Source: a virus
Direction: 5' to 3' (one strand)
Virus record (IMG/VR): IMGVR_UViG_3300042988_001432
Span: 1 to 38,890 of that record
Length of the DNA: 38,890 bases
The notes beneath the pieces were generated by a model that saw nothing but the letters and a program-made list of their open reading frames with translations, made no database searches and was not told where the DNA came from. A program made the position numbers and the translations under genes. This document shows, piece by piece, positions 1-6,354 of the stretch. Within the stretch, counting starts at the first letter, position 1. Each line of letters starts with the position of its first letter.

Positions 1-105
1 GCATGAGAAAACAAGAATTCACAAATGGCGCACTCAATGAAATTCTGCAAGAACATTTCATGTATCTATTGCATAGGTTTTTTAGGGTAAAAGATGAGCA
101 ATGAA
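1..105 (+). CDS. Possible 3' end of a gene continuing from the right edge of the window
   Basis: Read with the last base of the window placed in front of base 1, the frame of the gene that starts at 38776 stays open for another 34 codons and ends at TGA 103-105. This would make a protein of about 72 residues. The first ATG inside the window is at base 3, without a clear ribosome binding site. The reading is real only if the molecule is circular or permuted; otherwise this is an unassigned open stretch. Confidence 0.3.
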
Positions 106-130
106 CGAAATGGCGACGCAATCCCCTGAA

Positions 131-147
131 GTAAAACCGCTTTACAT
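131..147 (-). repeat. Dispersed palindrome, copy 1
   Basis: On the minus strand this reads ATGTAAAGCGGTTTTAC, a near-perfect palindrome also found at 6181-6197, 22099-22117 and 22544-22560. The ATG and TAA inside it are the last sense codon and the stop of the 61-residue gene that ends at 142. It could be a weak hairpin at the end of the transcript or a protein binding site. No T-run follows it here. Confidence 0.7.
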
Positions 148-327
148 TAGAGGATGCTTCTCAATCCACACATCATAAAAGTCATGTAAAGCCAAGAACT
201 TCACGCAATAATTCTTGGCTTCCTCGTAAGTTGGACGCACTGCAATCACTCGGTCATTCTCGTGCTCATCAATGCCAAGAATTACGTACACATGTTGATC
301 TATGTCATGAAGGTTAATAGCAGACAT
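142..327 (-). CDS. Small hypothetical phage protein (61 aa)
   Basis: I do not recognise this 61-residue protein. It is mostly hydrophilic with a short central beta-like run (YVILGIDEHE) and an aromatic C-terminal part. The start ATG at 327 has a good Shine-Dalgarno (CAGGAG) upstream. The gene overlaps the end of the preceding gene by 14 bases, so it is the last member of the leftward early operon. Its stop codon lies inside the dispersed palindrome at 131-147. Confidence 0.6.
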   Translation of the reverse strand: MSAINLHDIDQHVYVILGIDEHENDRVIAVRPTYEEAKNYCVKFLALHDFYDVWIEKHPLM

Positions 328-535
328 TTTTCGGCTCCTGGCTTTGCTTGATTATTTGATCCATTCCGATTTCTACATTTTTCAGATGACGTATCGATTC
401 AGATAAATGATCTAACACGAATCCATTTTTGAATAATGAATTCTCTTCTAACAAAATCTCTTGAATAGAACCTAGAATTACCTTGGCACATTCTAAATAA
501 CCATAAGCTATATCTTCCCTACTAGGCTTCTCCAT
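314..535 (-). CDS. Small hypothetical phage protein (73 aa)
   Basis: Unrecognised, probably helical, 73 residues. The open frame extends upstream to a TTG at 547, but the ATG at 535 has GAGG six bases in front of it and gives a normal N-terminus (MEKPSREDIAYG), so I chose that start. It overlaps the 3' end of the resolvase gene by 14 bases, as expected for translational coupling inside the early operon. Confidence 0.6.
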   Translation of the reverse strand: MEKPSREDIAYGYLECAKVILGSIQEILLEENSLFKNGFVLDHLSESIRHLKNVEIGMDQIIKQSQEPKNVCY

Positions 536-1013
536 GTGTAACCTCAATCTCTATGTGTTTCTTGATATCTTCTATTATCGCTTCATAGTCTGGCTTTACA
601 TCGTCCAATTCCTTCACGTAGAGGACGGTTTCACCTTCTTTAGCAAAGGTCAAGCTCTTGCTTCGGAGCAGCCACGCTATCTGCGAGTCATCGTTCCAAA
701 CAAGACCCGTTAAGCAGTCATTCAGGAACTTTTCGAGGTTGTCTCCGTCGGGCCTTATTATGTGCGGCTTCAGGTGCTGCGGCCTTCGCTTTACTTGCGG
801 TCTGCCCAGGGGTGCCGGGATCCGAAAGTGGCATATCACTAGCAGAGGTCCCGTCAGCCTTGGCATTGGATTCGCTTCGAGATGCTTGATCACATGCGCC
901 TTCACCAGGTTCATGCCCTTCGCACTCGGATTGTAGTGGCCGCCGTACTTGCTTACTCGGACTGATGCTTTCGCCTTCGGAGTATACGGAATCGTGATCT
1001 TGAAATCTGACAT
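522..1013 (-). CDS. rusA: RusA-family Holliday junction resolvase
   Basis: RusA enzymes are small dimeric endonucleases that cut four-way DNA junctions using Mg2+ held by three aspartates (D70, D72 and D91 in E. coli RusA). This 163-residue protein shows the signature clearly: PDGDNLEKFLNDCLTG at residues 88-103, then WNDDSQI at 106-112. That supplies D89, D91 and D108/D109 as the active-site set. The basic KAKASVRVSK near residue 13 fits the N-terminal loop. It probably resolves recombination or replication intermediates, and may trim branched DNA before packaging. The gene lies in the early operon and overlaps, in another frame, a second RusA-like gene starting at 1461. Confidence 0.9.
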   Translation of the reverse strand: MSDFKITIPYTPKAKASVRVSKYGGHYNPSAKGMNLVKAHVIKHLEANPMPRLTGPLLVICHFRIPAPLGRPQVKRRPQHLKPHIIRPDGDNLEKFLNDCLTGLVWNDDSQIAWLLRSKSLTFAKEGETVLYVKELDDVKPDYEAIIEDIKKHIEIEVTHGEA

Positions 1014-1461
1014 AATCTTCCCAGCTCATGAATTGAAAAACAGTTCTTGGATTCTTGCTATAGAACTTGTCCATCTCGACTTTGACTATCTGCTTGTACG
1101 AGTTAATCAGTACGTGATGCAGCATTTCTATGAACGACAACAGGTAATCGCATAGCTCGTAAGAGAACACCGCCGGCACAGATTCGCTCTTAAGCCGCTG
1201 CGCGCTAATACTCACTGAATCTGGCGGCGTAACATAGAAGCGCACGATTACCACAACAGGCGTCTTTGTCTTGTAATAAGAGCGAAAGTAACACCGAAGC
1301 AGCGACTTCCACTTCTCGTTACGGAAGAACTGCACGCCTCTTCTTCTATGGCCGACACTGTACTTGATGCTATAGATCAGCGGCTCACCCGGAAGCTCTA
1401 ACTCGCACGTGGCCGCATTCTTTAGGATCTGCTGACGCTTAATTAATTGCTTGAGGCTCAC
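718..1461 (-). CDS. RusA-like protein lacking the catalytic aspartates
   Basis: The first 150 or so residues follow the RusA plan. There is an LPGEP start of the fold at residue 23, then FFRNEKWKSLLRCYF, VVVIVRFYVTPP at 69-80, and the C-terminal hallmark KQIVKVEMDKFYSKNPRT at 123-140. Where active RusA has DxDN and DD, this protein has ELCD (102-105) and SY (121-122), so the metal-binding aspartates are gone. The start is a GTG behind GGAGG; no ATG is available. Beyond about residue 150 the frame runs for about 98 codons over the active rusA gene as a low-complexity Ser/Gly/Ala-rich tail of uncertain reality. It may be a pseudo-enzyme partner of the active resolvase or a decaying duplicate. 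Confidence 0.65.
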   Translation of the reverse strand: MSLKQLIKRQQILKNAATCELELPGEPLIYSIKYSVGHRRRGVQFFRNEKWKSLLRCYFRSYYKTKTPVVVIVRFYVTPPDSVSISAQRLKSESVPAVFSYELCDYLLSFIEMLHHVLINSYKQIVKVEMDKFYSKNPRTVFQFMSWEDYVRFQDHDSVYSEGESISPSKQVRRPLQSECEGHEPGEGACDQASRSESNAKADGTSASDMPLSDPGTPGQTASKAKAAAPEAAHNKARRRQPRKVPE

Positions 1462-1672
1462 ATTCCTCCGCGGTTTCGATTATTTCATCTGCGATTTGGC
1501 CTGTAAGATTCGCAAGCTCGTTCTTCATGCGACTGATTGCTTCATCTGCGGCCACTTCCATTACATACTCGCAAAGCGTCATCCACGAATCAAACACTTC
1601 CCCAGTCCCAGCCAACGGATGATTGAGACGATACTGGATTCTGCGCCCCTGCTTGAGCTTTACTGCCATCAT
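1439..1672 (-). CDS. Small hypothetical phage protein (77 aa)
   Basis: Unrecognised 77-residue protein with an acidic helical C-terminal half containing two cysteines (EECEP). AAGGAAGCAT precedes the ATG at 1672. The gene overlaps the upstream SpoVG-like gene by 83 bases and the downstream RusA-like gene by 23 bases, which is compact packing typical of a phage early operon. Confidence 0.55.
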   Translation of the reverse strand: MMAVKLKQGRRIQYRLNHPLAGTGEVFDSWMTLCEYVMEVAADEAISRMKNELANLTGQIADEIIETAEECEPQAIN

Positions 1673-1961
1673 ATGCTTCCTTAGGTTTCATGGTTTTAAT
1701 AGCCGCAAGTACTGCTGCTTGAAGCTGCTGAAGATACTCTTTGTTTAGGTAAGAGATGTAAGGAATGTACTCGGACTTTCTGCCATCTGGATACTTAACT
1801 TCCTTCTGAGGGAAATTAAACCATTTCTTTTCGCCATTCTCGAAATACTTGCAATCGATGATCTTTTCCCCTTGCGGATAGATAACTAAAGAAAAGAATG
1901 CTTTGAGGCTGCCTTTGTTAACCTCGCGATACTGACCGACTTCGACTTTGATTGGATTCAT
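1590..1961 (-). CDS. SpoVG-like protein
   Basis: Residues 1-90 follow the SpoVG pattern: a basic N-terminal strand, then LKAFFSLVIYPQGEKIIDCKYF, then a FPQKEVKYPDG loop and a terminal helix around QLQAAVLAAIK. SpoVG is a small nucleic-acid-binding regulator in many bacteria and occurs in phages. The similarity is at pattern level only. The tail after residue 95 is Ser/Gln-rich and probably disordered. The 123-residue gene lies between unknown genes in the replication operon, so a role in early regulation or replication is an inference. Confidence 0.5.
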   Translation of the reverse strand: MNPIKVEVGQYREVNKGSLKAFFSLVIYPQGEKIIDCKYFENGEKKWFNFPQKEVKYPDGRKSEYIPYISYLNKEYLQQLQAAVLAAIKTMKPKEAYDGSKAQAGAQNPVSSQSSVGWDWGSV

Positions 1962-2230
1962 AGACTGCGCAGCTCCTCTGAGATTTTCTCGATTCCTACA
2001 GAAACATATTCTTTGAGCGTTTCAGAAACTGTCGCGCGGCAATCAAAATCTGTTCTATCAAGAGAGTAAATGCACATATCAACTAGCGACTGGAGGCGAT
2101 CGAGTTTTTTTACAGCGATAGAAAGCAAGAGCGCTTCTCGCGTTTTAGCTCGCACCTTCTCCATTAGCTTAACTGTCTCCTCAGCTCCGCTAGCTTCCCA
2201 ATCATCTTCACGCTCGCAACATTTATCCAT
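1958..2230 (-). CDS. Small hypothetical helical protein (90 aa)
   Basis: Unrecognised. It is predicted helical and highly charged, with two internal cysteines (DMCIYS and FDCRAT). The ATG at 2230 follows AGAGGTTAACC, part of which overlaps the stop of the upstream zinc-binding gene. Its stop overlaps the start of the SpoVG-like gene by four bases (ATGA), so it is translated as part of the same leftward operon. Confidence 0.55.
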   Translation of the reverse strand: MDKCCEREDDWEASGAEETVKLMEKVRAKTREALLLSIAVKKLDRLQSLVDMCIYSLDRTDFDCRATVSETLKEYVSVGIEKISEELRSL

Positions 2231-2232
2231 GG

Positions 2233-2460
2233 TTAACCTCTTCTTTTTTTGTAATCTCTAATTAAGGCTCTAATAACCCATTTCTTCTCGTTGACTGTGC
2301 ACCCATCCATCGCTTTTGAGATCTCAGGGCGCGCATACTCCACCACTTCCTTTTCAGTGAAACAGTCGCGGCAAACAGCAGGGATAGAGCTATCTGGCCG
2401 GAACGATTCCTCGTTTTGATACATCATGCATCTTGCGCATATCGCACCTTTGAATTTCAT
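2233..2460 (-). CDS. Small zinc-binding protein
   Basis: This 75-residue protein has two CxxC pairs, CARC near residue 8 and CRDC near residue 30, spaced as in a zinc ribbon. A basic helical tail ends RDYKKRRG. Such small Zn-ribbon proteins are common beside phage replication genes and may bind nucleic acid or a protein partner. The start ATG overlaps the stop of the helicase gene by four bases, suggesting translational coupling to the helicase. Confidence 0.6.
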   Translation of the reverse strand: MKFKGAICARCMMYQNEESFRPDSSIPAVCRDCFTEKEVVEYARPEISKAMDGCTVNEKKWVIRALIRDYKKRRG

Positions 2461-3323
2461 ATGTCTTTTAGTTCTCCGTAGCCATCCCAGCGCGGTTGAT
2501 AGAAGAGGTACGTGTTGCCCTCGACACCAAACATGCGGTTCTTGGCGATTCTTACCTTTACTTTGTCTGGATCTGATTGGCTGTCTGTTCTTGCGCAGCG
2601 ATGCAGGATGATGATGTTGTCGGCGTACTGCTTGATTGATGAGGAGCCTTTGAGGGCATGCATCCCCACTTCTTCAGAACCAGTACTTGATTGGCGAGGA
2701 TGACAAATAAGAAGGAAATGCATAGACAGATCAAACGCAAGCTCATGTAGTCTTTTGACGGTTTCATCGATAGCCTCATGGAGTTTTTCTTTCTTTGCAT
2801 TGACCAAGTAATCCAAGTGATCGAGCATGACGATTTCAATGCCCATCTCCTTAGCTTTAATAAGTTGCTTTGCTAAGAAGGCGATATCTGTGCCGCTTGT
2901 GTTTTGATTGATGTAGATCTTGTAGTGCGAGGCCCACTCGTCGAACTGCTGATTGTCTTCGCGTGTGAAATTATAGATCTTCATTGGCCTGCGTAATATG
3001 ATAGACGCAAGCTTACGCATGGTCACCTCGGGGCGCATCTCCCATGAGTTGAGCCACACAGGATGGCCTTGCATTGCACAGTTGACCATTAGCTGCGTAC
3101 AGAAGGTGGTTTTACCAACGCCAGTATCTGCCGTGATGACAGTAACCTCTCCCTTGCGCAAGCCTTGTATGTATTTATCTACGCACTTCCAGCCAGTAGA
3201 GATTCCCTTGTCAATCTCGTCGCGATAATGACGTGGCAAAGCATCTAACGGCGTAAGACAGAGCGCTTCTAAATCTTTTTCCTTATTGTGTTGAATTCCA
3301 GGACGTGGCGGCATCTCTCCCAT
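2457..3323 (-). CDS. DnaB-type replicative helicase (RecA-like core only)
   Basis: This hexameric-helicase-type ATPase probably unwinds DNA at the phage replication fork. Walker A is ADTGVGKT at residues 65-72 and Walker B is IEIVMLDHLDYL at 162-173. A sensor segment LLICHPR follows at 204-210. The DnaB signature GSSSIKQYADNIIILHR at 226-242 contains the likely arginine finger. At 288 residues it lacks the N-terminal primase-binding domain of full-length DnaB (about 450-470 residues), so it resembles phage helicases made of the C-terminal domain alone. GAGG lies five bases before the ATG at 3323. The upstream gene overlaps it by 55 bases and may encode its loader. Confidence 0.88.
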   Translation of the reverse strand: MGEMPPRPGIQHNKEKDLEALCLTPLDALPRHYRDEIDKGISTGWKCVDKYIQGLRKGEVTVITADTGVGKTTFCTQLMVNCAMQGHPVWLNSWEMRPEVTMRKLASIILRRPMKIYNFTREDNQQFDEWASHYKIYINQNTSGTDIAFLAKQLIKAKEMGIEIVMLDHLDYLVNAKKEKLHEAIDETVKRLHELAFDLSMHFLLICHPRQSSTGSEEVGMHALKGSSSIKQYADNIIILHRCARTDSQSDPDKVKVRIAKNRMFGVEGNTYLFYQPRWDGYGELKDI

Positions 3324-3604
3324 AGATCCTCTAAGTATTCATCAAGGTCTAGGCGCAGGGGAGTATCTCGCTCATCAGGCACGATCACAGGCTCTACGTT
3401 TTTTAGCCAATTCATTATAAAGCCAAGATGACCCTTGCGCTTTTTCCCCTTCGGAGAATTTAACCACAATTGCATCTTGTTCAACTCTAAATCGACATTG
3501 ACACCAACGTATGTTTTTTTTAGCCGAGAAATTACATCTTCGTTTAGGCCAATAAAACAACCTTTGACGCGATCGAAAGAGACAGAAATGTTTCCCTTAG
3601 CCAT
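3269..3604 (-). CDS. Probable replisome/helicase-loader-like protein
   Basis: The middle of this 111-residue protein (VDLELNKMQLWLNSPKGKKR then FIMNWLKN, residues 36-68) matches the C-terminal signature of phage replisome-organiser and DnaT/DnaD-like proteins. In those, an acidic helix ends in a WL...P...K...F..NWL motif that contacts ssDNA or the helicase. It lies immediately upstream of the helicase gene and overlaps it, as expected for a loader-helicase pair. The N-terminal 30 residues are unrecognised and too short for a DNA-binding domain. The initiator-like protein at 31069 may supply origin recognition instead. Confidence 0.5.
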   Translation of the reverse strand: MAKGNISVSFDRVKGCFIGLNEDVISRLKKTYVGVNVDLELNKMQLWLNSPKGKKRKGHLGFIMNWLKNVEPVIVPDERDTPLRLDLDEYLEDLWERCRHVLEFNTIRKKI

Positions 3605-3654
3605 ATATTTTTTTTGTTTGCTATTGGGATAAATTACACACTTCTGGTAGTTTG

Positions 3655-3751
3655 ATAGTATGGTTGATCAAACGACCGGAGTTGGTAGCTCCTGTCCAGA
3701 AATGAACTTATCCGAAAAAGAGTGGCTTTTGCAGAGTCGCTCTTTTTTTTT
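3655..3751 (+). ncRNA. Candidate small RNA with intrinsic terminator
   Basis: This lies between two minus-strand genes and faces the other way. A hairpin (stem 3674-3681 with 3689-3696, one mismatch, loop TTGGTAG) is followed by a classical terminator at 3718-3751. The terminator stem pairs fully on the plus-strand RNA only by using two G-U wobbles; on the minus-strand RNA these would be mismatches. No open reading frame of note is present. The 5' end is a guess because only a poor promoter (TAGTAT near 3655) is visible. Confidence 0.35.
3718..3751 (+). terminator. Rho-independent terminator
   Basis: Stem 3718-3726 with 3736-3744 (nine pairs, two of them G-U), nine-base loop, then T9 at 3743-3751. 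The wobble pattern favours plus-strand transcription. It could work poorly in the minus direction for the gene that ends at 3789. Confidence 0.65.
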
Positions 3752-3788
3752 GCTAAGCTAGTATATTTAGGCTTTGCAAGCAAGTATT

Positions 3789-4019
3789 TTATTTAAATCT
3801 TTTCGTAATATGGCTCCGGCTACGTCTAAAGCTCTCTCTTAATCGCTCGTTATCGCCATAAGTATAATTTACCGCGTCACGTATCAGCTCTTGCGCGCTT
3901 ATCTTTTTGCCTGAATTTATTGACTCTAGCGCCGCAATGTCTTGCACCTTTCGGTATTCTTCCGCTTCGAATCTAACCGAAATAACTAACGTCTCATTAA
4001 ACCGCGACTGCCTCGCCAT
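3789..4019 (-). CDS. Ribbon-helix-helix DNA-binding regulator (76 aa)
   Basis: A beta strand (ETLVISVRFEAEEYRKVQDIAA) followed by two helices (ISAQELIRDAVNYTY) gives the Arc/MetJ-type ribbon-helix-helix fold over residues 8-55. A basic tail ends SRSHITKRFK. Such proteins bind operators as dimers through the strand. The gene is divergent from the recombination operon at 4126, and candidate promoters for both directions share their -35 region (4058-4064). It is therefore a good candidate for an autoregulated repressor of that operon. GGAGG lies four bases before the ATG. Confidence 0.7.
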   Translation of the reverse strand: MARQSRFNETLVISVRFEAEEYRKVQDIAALESINSGKKISAQELIRDAVNYTYGDNERLRESFRRSRSHITKRFK

Positions 4020-4036
4020 ACATCCTCCAATTGAAG

Positions 4037-4064
4037 ACCATAATTAATATAATGAACTTGACAA
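4037..4064 (-). promoter_or_regulatory. Candidate promoter for the RHH regulator
   Basis: On the minus strand TTGTCA (4064-4059) and TATGGT (4042-4037) are 16 bases apart. The -35 overlaps that of the divergent plus-strand promoter. The leader to the ATG at 4019 would be only about a dozen bases, barely including the ribosome binding site, so this is tentative. Confidence 0.3.
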
Positions 4065-4086
4065 TAACAATGTTGCCAGGTATGAC
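4058..4086 (+). promoter_or_regulatory. Candidate sigma70-like promoter for the recombination operon
   Basis: Consensus -35 TTGACA (4058-4063), 17-base spacer, -10 TATGAC (4081-4086). It is well placed about 40 bases upstream of the small membrane peptide at 4126 and the nuclease/ERF genes. Confidence 0.5.
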
Positions 4087-4125
4087 CCATATTGGTAAAT
4101 TAAAATTTTAAGTTTACAAAGATTG

Positions 4126-4269
4126 ATGATCGATAAAGCAAAAAAAGCGTTGAATTGGAGTGAACAAGCGTTTATAGGCCTAGCGGTATCTGTGAGCTTG
4201 ATAATCTTCTTAGTGCTTGCCGCGCTTCTTATCGTTTTTGCCATTATAATTCTTGCTTCCAAGGTGTAA
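4126..4269 (+). CDS. Small single-span membrane peptide (47 aa)
   Basis: The frame begins MIDKAKKALNWSEQAFIG, followed by one long hydrophobic segment from about residue 17 to 44 (VSLIIFLVLAALLIVFAIII) and a short KV tail. Its TAA is directly followed by the ATG of the nuclease gene at 4270, and it lies just behind the best promoter in the region. It is therefore probably the first gene of the operon, although its own ribosome binding site is weak. Function unknown. Confidence 0.5.
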   Translation: MIDKAKKALNWSEQAFIGLAVSVSLIIFLVLAALLIVFAIIILASKV

Positions 4270-4845
4270 ATGGATTACCCGAGAGTAACAGAAATTTTGA
4301 AATGTTTTACCAGCTATGACCAAGTTCCTAAGGATATTCTCGACGAAGCAGCAGCACGAGGAAGTACCGTGCATGCTCTGTGCGCCGGAATTGCCAAAGG
4401 AGCATGGATTCCAGATGGCATGATTGGCGCAGAATACATGGGATATATAAATTCTTTCAAGAAATGGTCAGAGGCGCAAGTTAAAGAATTCATTATCATA
4501 GAGAAGCGATATCATAGCGCTGCGCTTAAATACTCGGGGCAGCTCGATTGCGTGATAACTGGCAGCGACGGAGAGCTGTATCTTGTTGATTTCAAGACAA
4601 GCTCGCGGCCGCAAAAGACCTATCCCGTACAGATGGCCGCCTACAATCATTTGCTAATCATGAATAACGTTCGAGTCAAGGGATCAATGCTGGTGTACCT
4701 CGATAAAAATGGCGAGTTCCCAAACATACATCTCATCGAAGACATGACCGAAGAATGGAACACATTCGTATCGGCACTCAACTGTTGGCACTATTTTCAC
4801 AAAGGTAAAAAGAATGGAAGTAAAGCAAGAAAAAAAGACACTTAA
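4270..4845 (+). CDS. PD-(D/E)XK exonuclease (RecB/lambda-Exo-like)
   Basis: The PD-(D/E)XK nuclease core is clear: H35 in a RGSTVHALC helix, E78, YSGQLDCVI with D93, the catalytic YLVDFKTS with D107 and K109, then QMAAY (121-125) as the following helix. These residues form the Mg2+-dependent active site of RecB/AddB and Cas4-type exonucleases. At 191 residues it is a stand-alone nuclease. It overlaps by 32 bases the ERF single-strand annealing gene, so the pair probably acts like lambda Exo/Beta. The nuclease resects double-strand ends and the annealing protein pairs the exposed strand for recombination or genome circularisation. Confidence 0.82.
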   Translation: MDYPRVTEILKCFTSYDQVPKDILDEAAARGSTVHALCAGIAKGAWIPDGMIGAEYMGYINSFKKWSEAQVKEFIIIEKRYHSAALKYSGQLDCVITGSDGELYLVDFKTSSRPQKTYPVQMAAYNHLLIMNNVRVKGSMLVYLDKNGEFPNIHLIEDMTEEWNTFVSALNCWHYFHKGKKNGSKARKKDT

Positions 4846-5461
4846 TATCTACCAGAAAATCTTAGGTGTCATGTCCGAACTAAAATACATTCAAAAGGGC
4901 TCAAACAAAGTCAATGGCATGTACAGCTTTGTTAGCCACGACCAAGTTACAGCTGCGATTCACCCGCTACTCGTAAAGCATGGCATTGTAATCGTCCCCA
5001 CAGTAGAGGAAATTAAGCAAGAAGGCAATCGCACACAGGTTCTTTTGCGAGTTCTGTTTGTTAGTGCTGATGTGGACCATAATTGTTATGTTGATGCAAA
5101 TAGATACTCTTTTAGCGTACTCTCTTGCGGGTATGGTATAGACTCAGGCGACAAGGGACCCGGCAAGGCGATCTCCTATGCCTACAAATACGCCCTTTTG
5201 AAGACGTTTTGCCTTGAGACGGGCGATGATGCAGATAACGATGCTAACGCGTCCTACGAGCCCGAGAAGTGCCTAGAATTCGATTTGCAGCTACCGATTG
5301 ATATGTCCGAAAAAGACCGTGCTAAGCTGGCAAAGTTCTTGGTTTATAGTGCGCAAACAATGAAGAAGCATGTCGAAGATGTTAAACGCGAGGCTGTAAA
5401 GCGCATGCCTGAGTTCATGACCGCATTTAAGAACTGGAGCCCTAAGAAGGAGAAAGAGTAA
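4814..5461 (+). CDS. erf: ERF-family single-strand annealing protein
   Basis: ERF proteins (named from phage P22) form rings on ssDNA and anneal complementary strands. The family core is visible: an N-terminal helix, GMYSFVSHDQVTAAIHPLL at 35-53, a beta segment, then CGYGIDSGDKGPGKAISYAY followed by KYALLKTFCLETGDDAD. This GD..G.GKA.SYA.K..L....L..GDD.D pattern is diagnostic of ERF. The C-terminal third (after about residue 145) is charged and helical. The protein is 215 residues long, its gene overlaps the upstream exonuclease gene, and its stop overlaps the start of the next gene by one base. Confidence 0.88.
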   Translation: MEVKQEKKTLNIYQKILGVMSELKYIQKGSNKVNGMYSFVSHDQVTAAIHPLLVKHGIVIVPTVEEIKQEGNRTQVLLRVLFVSADVDHNCYVDANRYSFSVLSCGYGIDSGDKGPGKAISYAYKYALLKTFCLETGDDADNDANASYEPEKCLEFDLQLPIDMSEKDRAKLAKFLVYSAQTMKKHVEDVKREAVKRMPEFMTAFKNWSPKKEKE

Positions 5462-5904
5462 TGAGTGATGCAGAAGAAGTCGTTGTATTTAAATTTTGGT
5501 TTTATTTGTTTTTATGTGTTTTGTTTTTTATTGTCTTGCCTTGGTTTGTATATGCTAATTTCATCTCACCCAACATTCACGTATGGCAGCAAGCTAAAGT
5601 CGGAGAGGCAGAGCTTGCAAGAGCAGAATCCAATAGACAAATCGCTACATTGGAAGCCGTCGCCAAGAAAGAGTCATCAAAAGCGCTGGCAGACGCAGAA
5701 GTTATCCGCGCGGAGGGTGTCGCGAAGGCAAATAGGATCATAGGCGACAGCTTGTCCGGAAATGAAGGGTACTTGCGCTACTTATGGATACAAGGCTTAC
5801 AAACAAATAATATGAGTGTAGTATATATCCCCACTGAAGCAAATTTACCTATTATGGAAAGTGGAAGATGGTCGGAAGAGCAGCGATTGAAGGAGATTAG
5901 GTAA
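5461..5904 (+). CDS. Membrane-anchored protein resembling an SPFH/prohibitin C-terminal part
   Basis: Residues 10-33 form a single transmembrane segment. Residues 45-95 are an Ala/Glu/Arg-rich coiled coil (RAESNRQIATLEAVAKKE, then ALADAEVIRAEGVAKANRII). This is followed by GYLRYLWIQGL and VVYIPTEANLPI. The order membrane segment, AEG-containing coiled coil, Y-L-Q-L helix, IP strand is that of prohibitin/HflK/stomatin proteins, but the SPFH domain itself is missing (147 residues against 260 or more). It may insert into host SPFH rings or form a small membrane scaffold; both ideas are inference. It is translationally coupled to erf (TAATG). Confidence 0.5.
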   Translation: MSDAEEVVVFKFWFYLFLCVLFFIVLPWFVYANFISPNIHVWQQAKVGEAELARAESNRQIATLEAVAKKESSKALADAEVIRAEGVAKANRIIGDSLSGNEGYLRYLWIQGLQTNNMSVVYIPTEANLPIMESGRWSEEQRLKEIR

Positions 5905-6035
5905 TGCACGTTGAATGCGATTCTTTATATGATATACGCGATCAAATCGATGTACTAATTAGTCAAATGGATAAGCTAATTAATCTAATAGAAAGAAAAA
6001 TAGAAAGGGATGAAGATGAAAACGATAGTGATTAG
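5904..6035 (+). CDS. Very small coiled-coil protein (43 aa)
   Basis: The ATG overlaps the stop of the preceding gene (TAATG). The product has a heptad-like helix (YDIRDQIDVLISQMDKLI, then NLIERKIERD) and an acidic end. It overlaps the lipoprotein gene by 26 bases. The tight coupling on both sides argues that it is a real gene. Function unknown. Confidence 0.5.
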   Translation: MHVECDSLYDIRDQIDVLISQMDKLINLIERKIERDEDENDSD

Positions 6036-6186
6036 TATTCCTATAATTCTGCTAATCTTTGCAGGGTGCACATTGAGCATGCAAAACATCAGCACGCACG
6101 GAACCGCAACCGACCTAGTAGACGAGACACAAGACACGCAACCGAATGTTTCGCCAGTAATTACCGTGCCAAAGCTGCCAATGTAA
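6010..6186 (+). CDS. Small phage lipoprotein (58 aa)
   Basis: The N-terminus MKMKTIVISIPIILLIFAGC is a signal peptide with lipobox FAGC, so Cys20 should be lipidated by signal peptidase II. The mature part is short and Thr/Pro-rich (THGTATDLVDETQDTQPNVS), a pattern I associate with small lipoproteins in phages and phage-derived islands. AAAGGG lies just upstream of the start. The stop TAA lies within the dispersed palindrome at 6181-6197, where this plus-strand operon ends. It may act at the inner or outer membrane, for example in superinfection exclusion or lysis, but that is not shown. Confidence 0.65.
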   Translation: MKMKTIVISIPIILLIFAGCTLSMQNISTHGTATDLVDETQDTQPNVSPVITVPKLPM

Positions 6187-6197
6187 AGCGGCTTTAC
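6181..6197 (+). repeat. Dispersed palindrome, copy 2
   Basis: ATGTAAAGCGGCTTTAC is a perfect inverted repeat at its core (GTAAAGC-G-GCTTTAC). It contains the stop codons of two convergent genes, the lipoprotein (6184) and the small basic protein (6194). It is followed on the plus strand by T5, so here it could serve as a weak bidirectional terminator. Confidence 0.7.
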
Positions 6198-6325
6198 TTT
6201 TTGCTAGACTTGCGAGCAGTATTCAGCGCGATGGCTACTGCTTGCTTCTGTGGCTTGCCCGCTTCCATCTCAGTTTTGATATTAGATGAAATCGCGGCTT
6301 TACTTTTACCTTTCTTGAGTGGCAT
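6194..6325 (-). CDS. Small basic phage protein, DUF6496-like (43 aa)
   Basis: This 43-residue protein begins [20 protein letters not shown] and continues with [19 protein letters not shown] recognise this layout (basic start, N-I-K-E-M helix, G[11 protein letters not shown]) from a family of tiny proteins frequent in phages. Their function is unknown. AGGAG lies six bases before the ATG. It is the last gene of a four-gene leftward operon. Confidence 0.7.
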   Translation of the reverse strand: MPLKKGKSKAAISSNIKTEMEAGKPQKQAVAIALNTARKSSKK

Positions 6326-6354
6326 AAAATCTCCTAATAAAATGTGTGAGTTTT

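Noticed and set aside
4044-4262. 72-codon minus-strand frame
   Set aside because: Antisense to the plus-strand membrane peptide and crosses the divergent promoter region, with no ribosome site.
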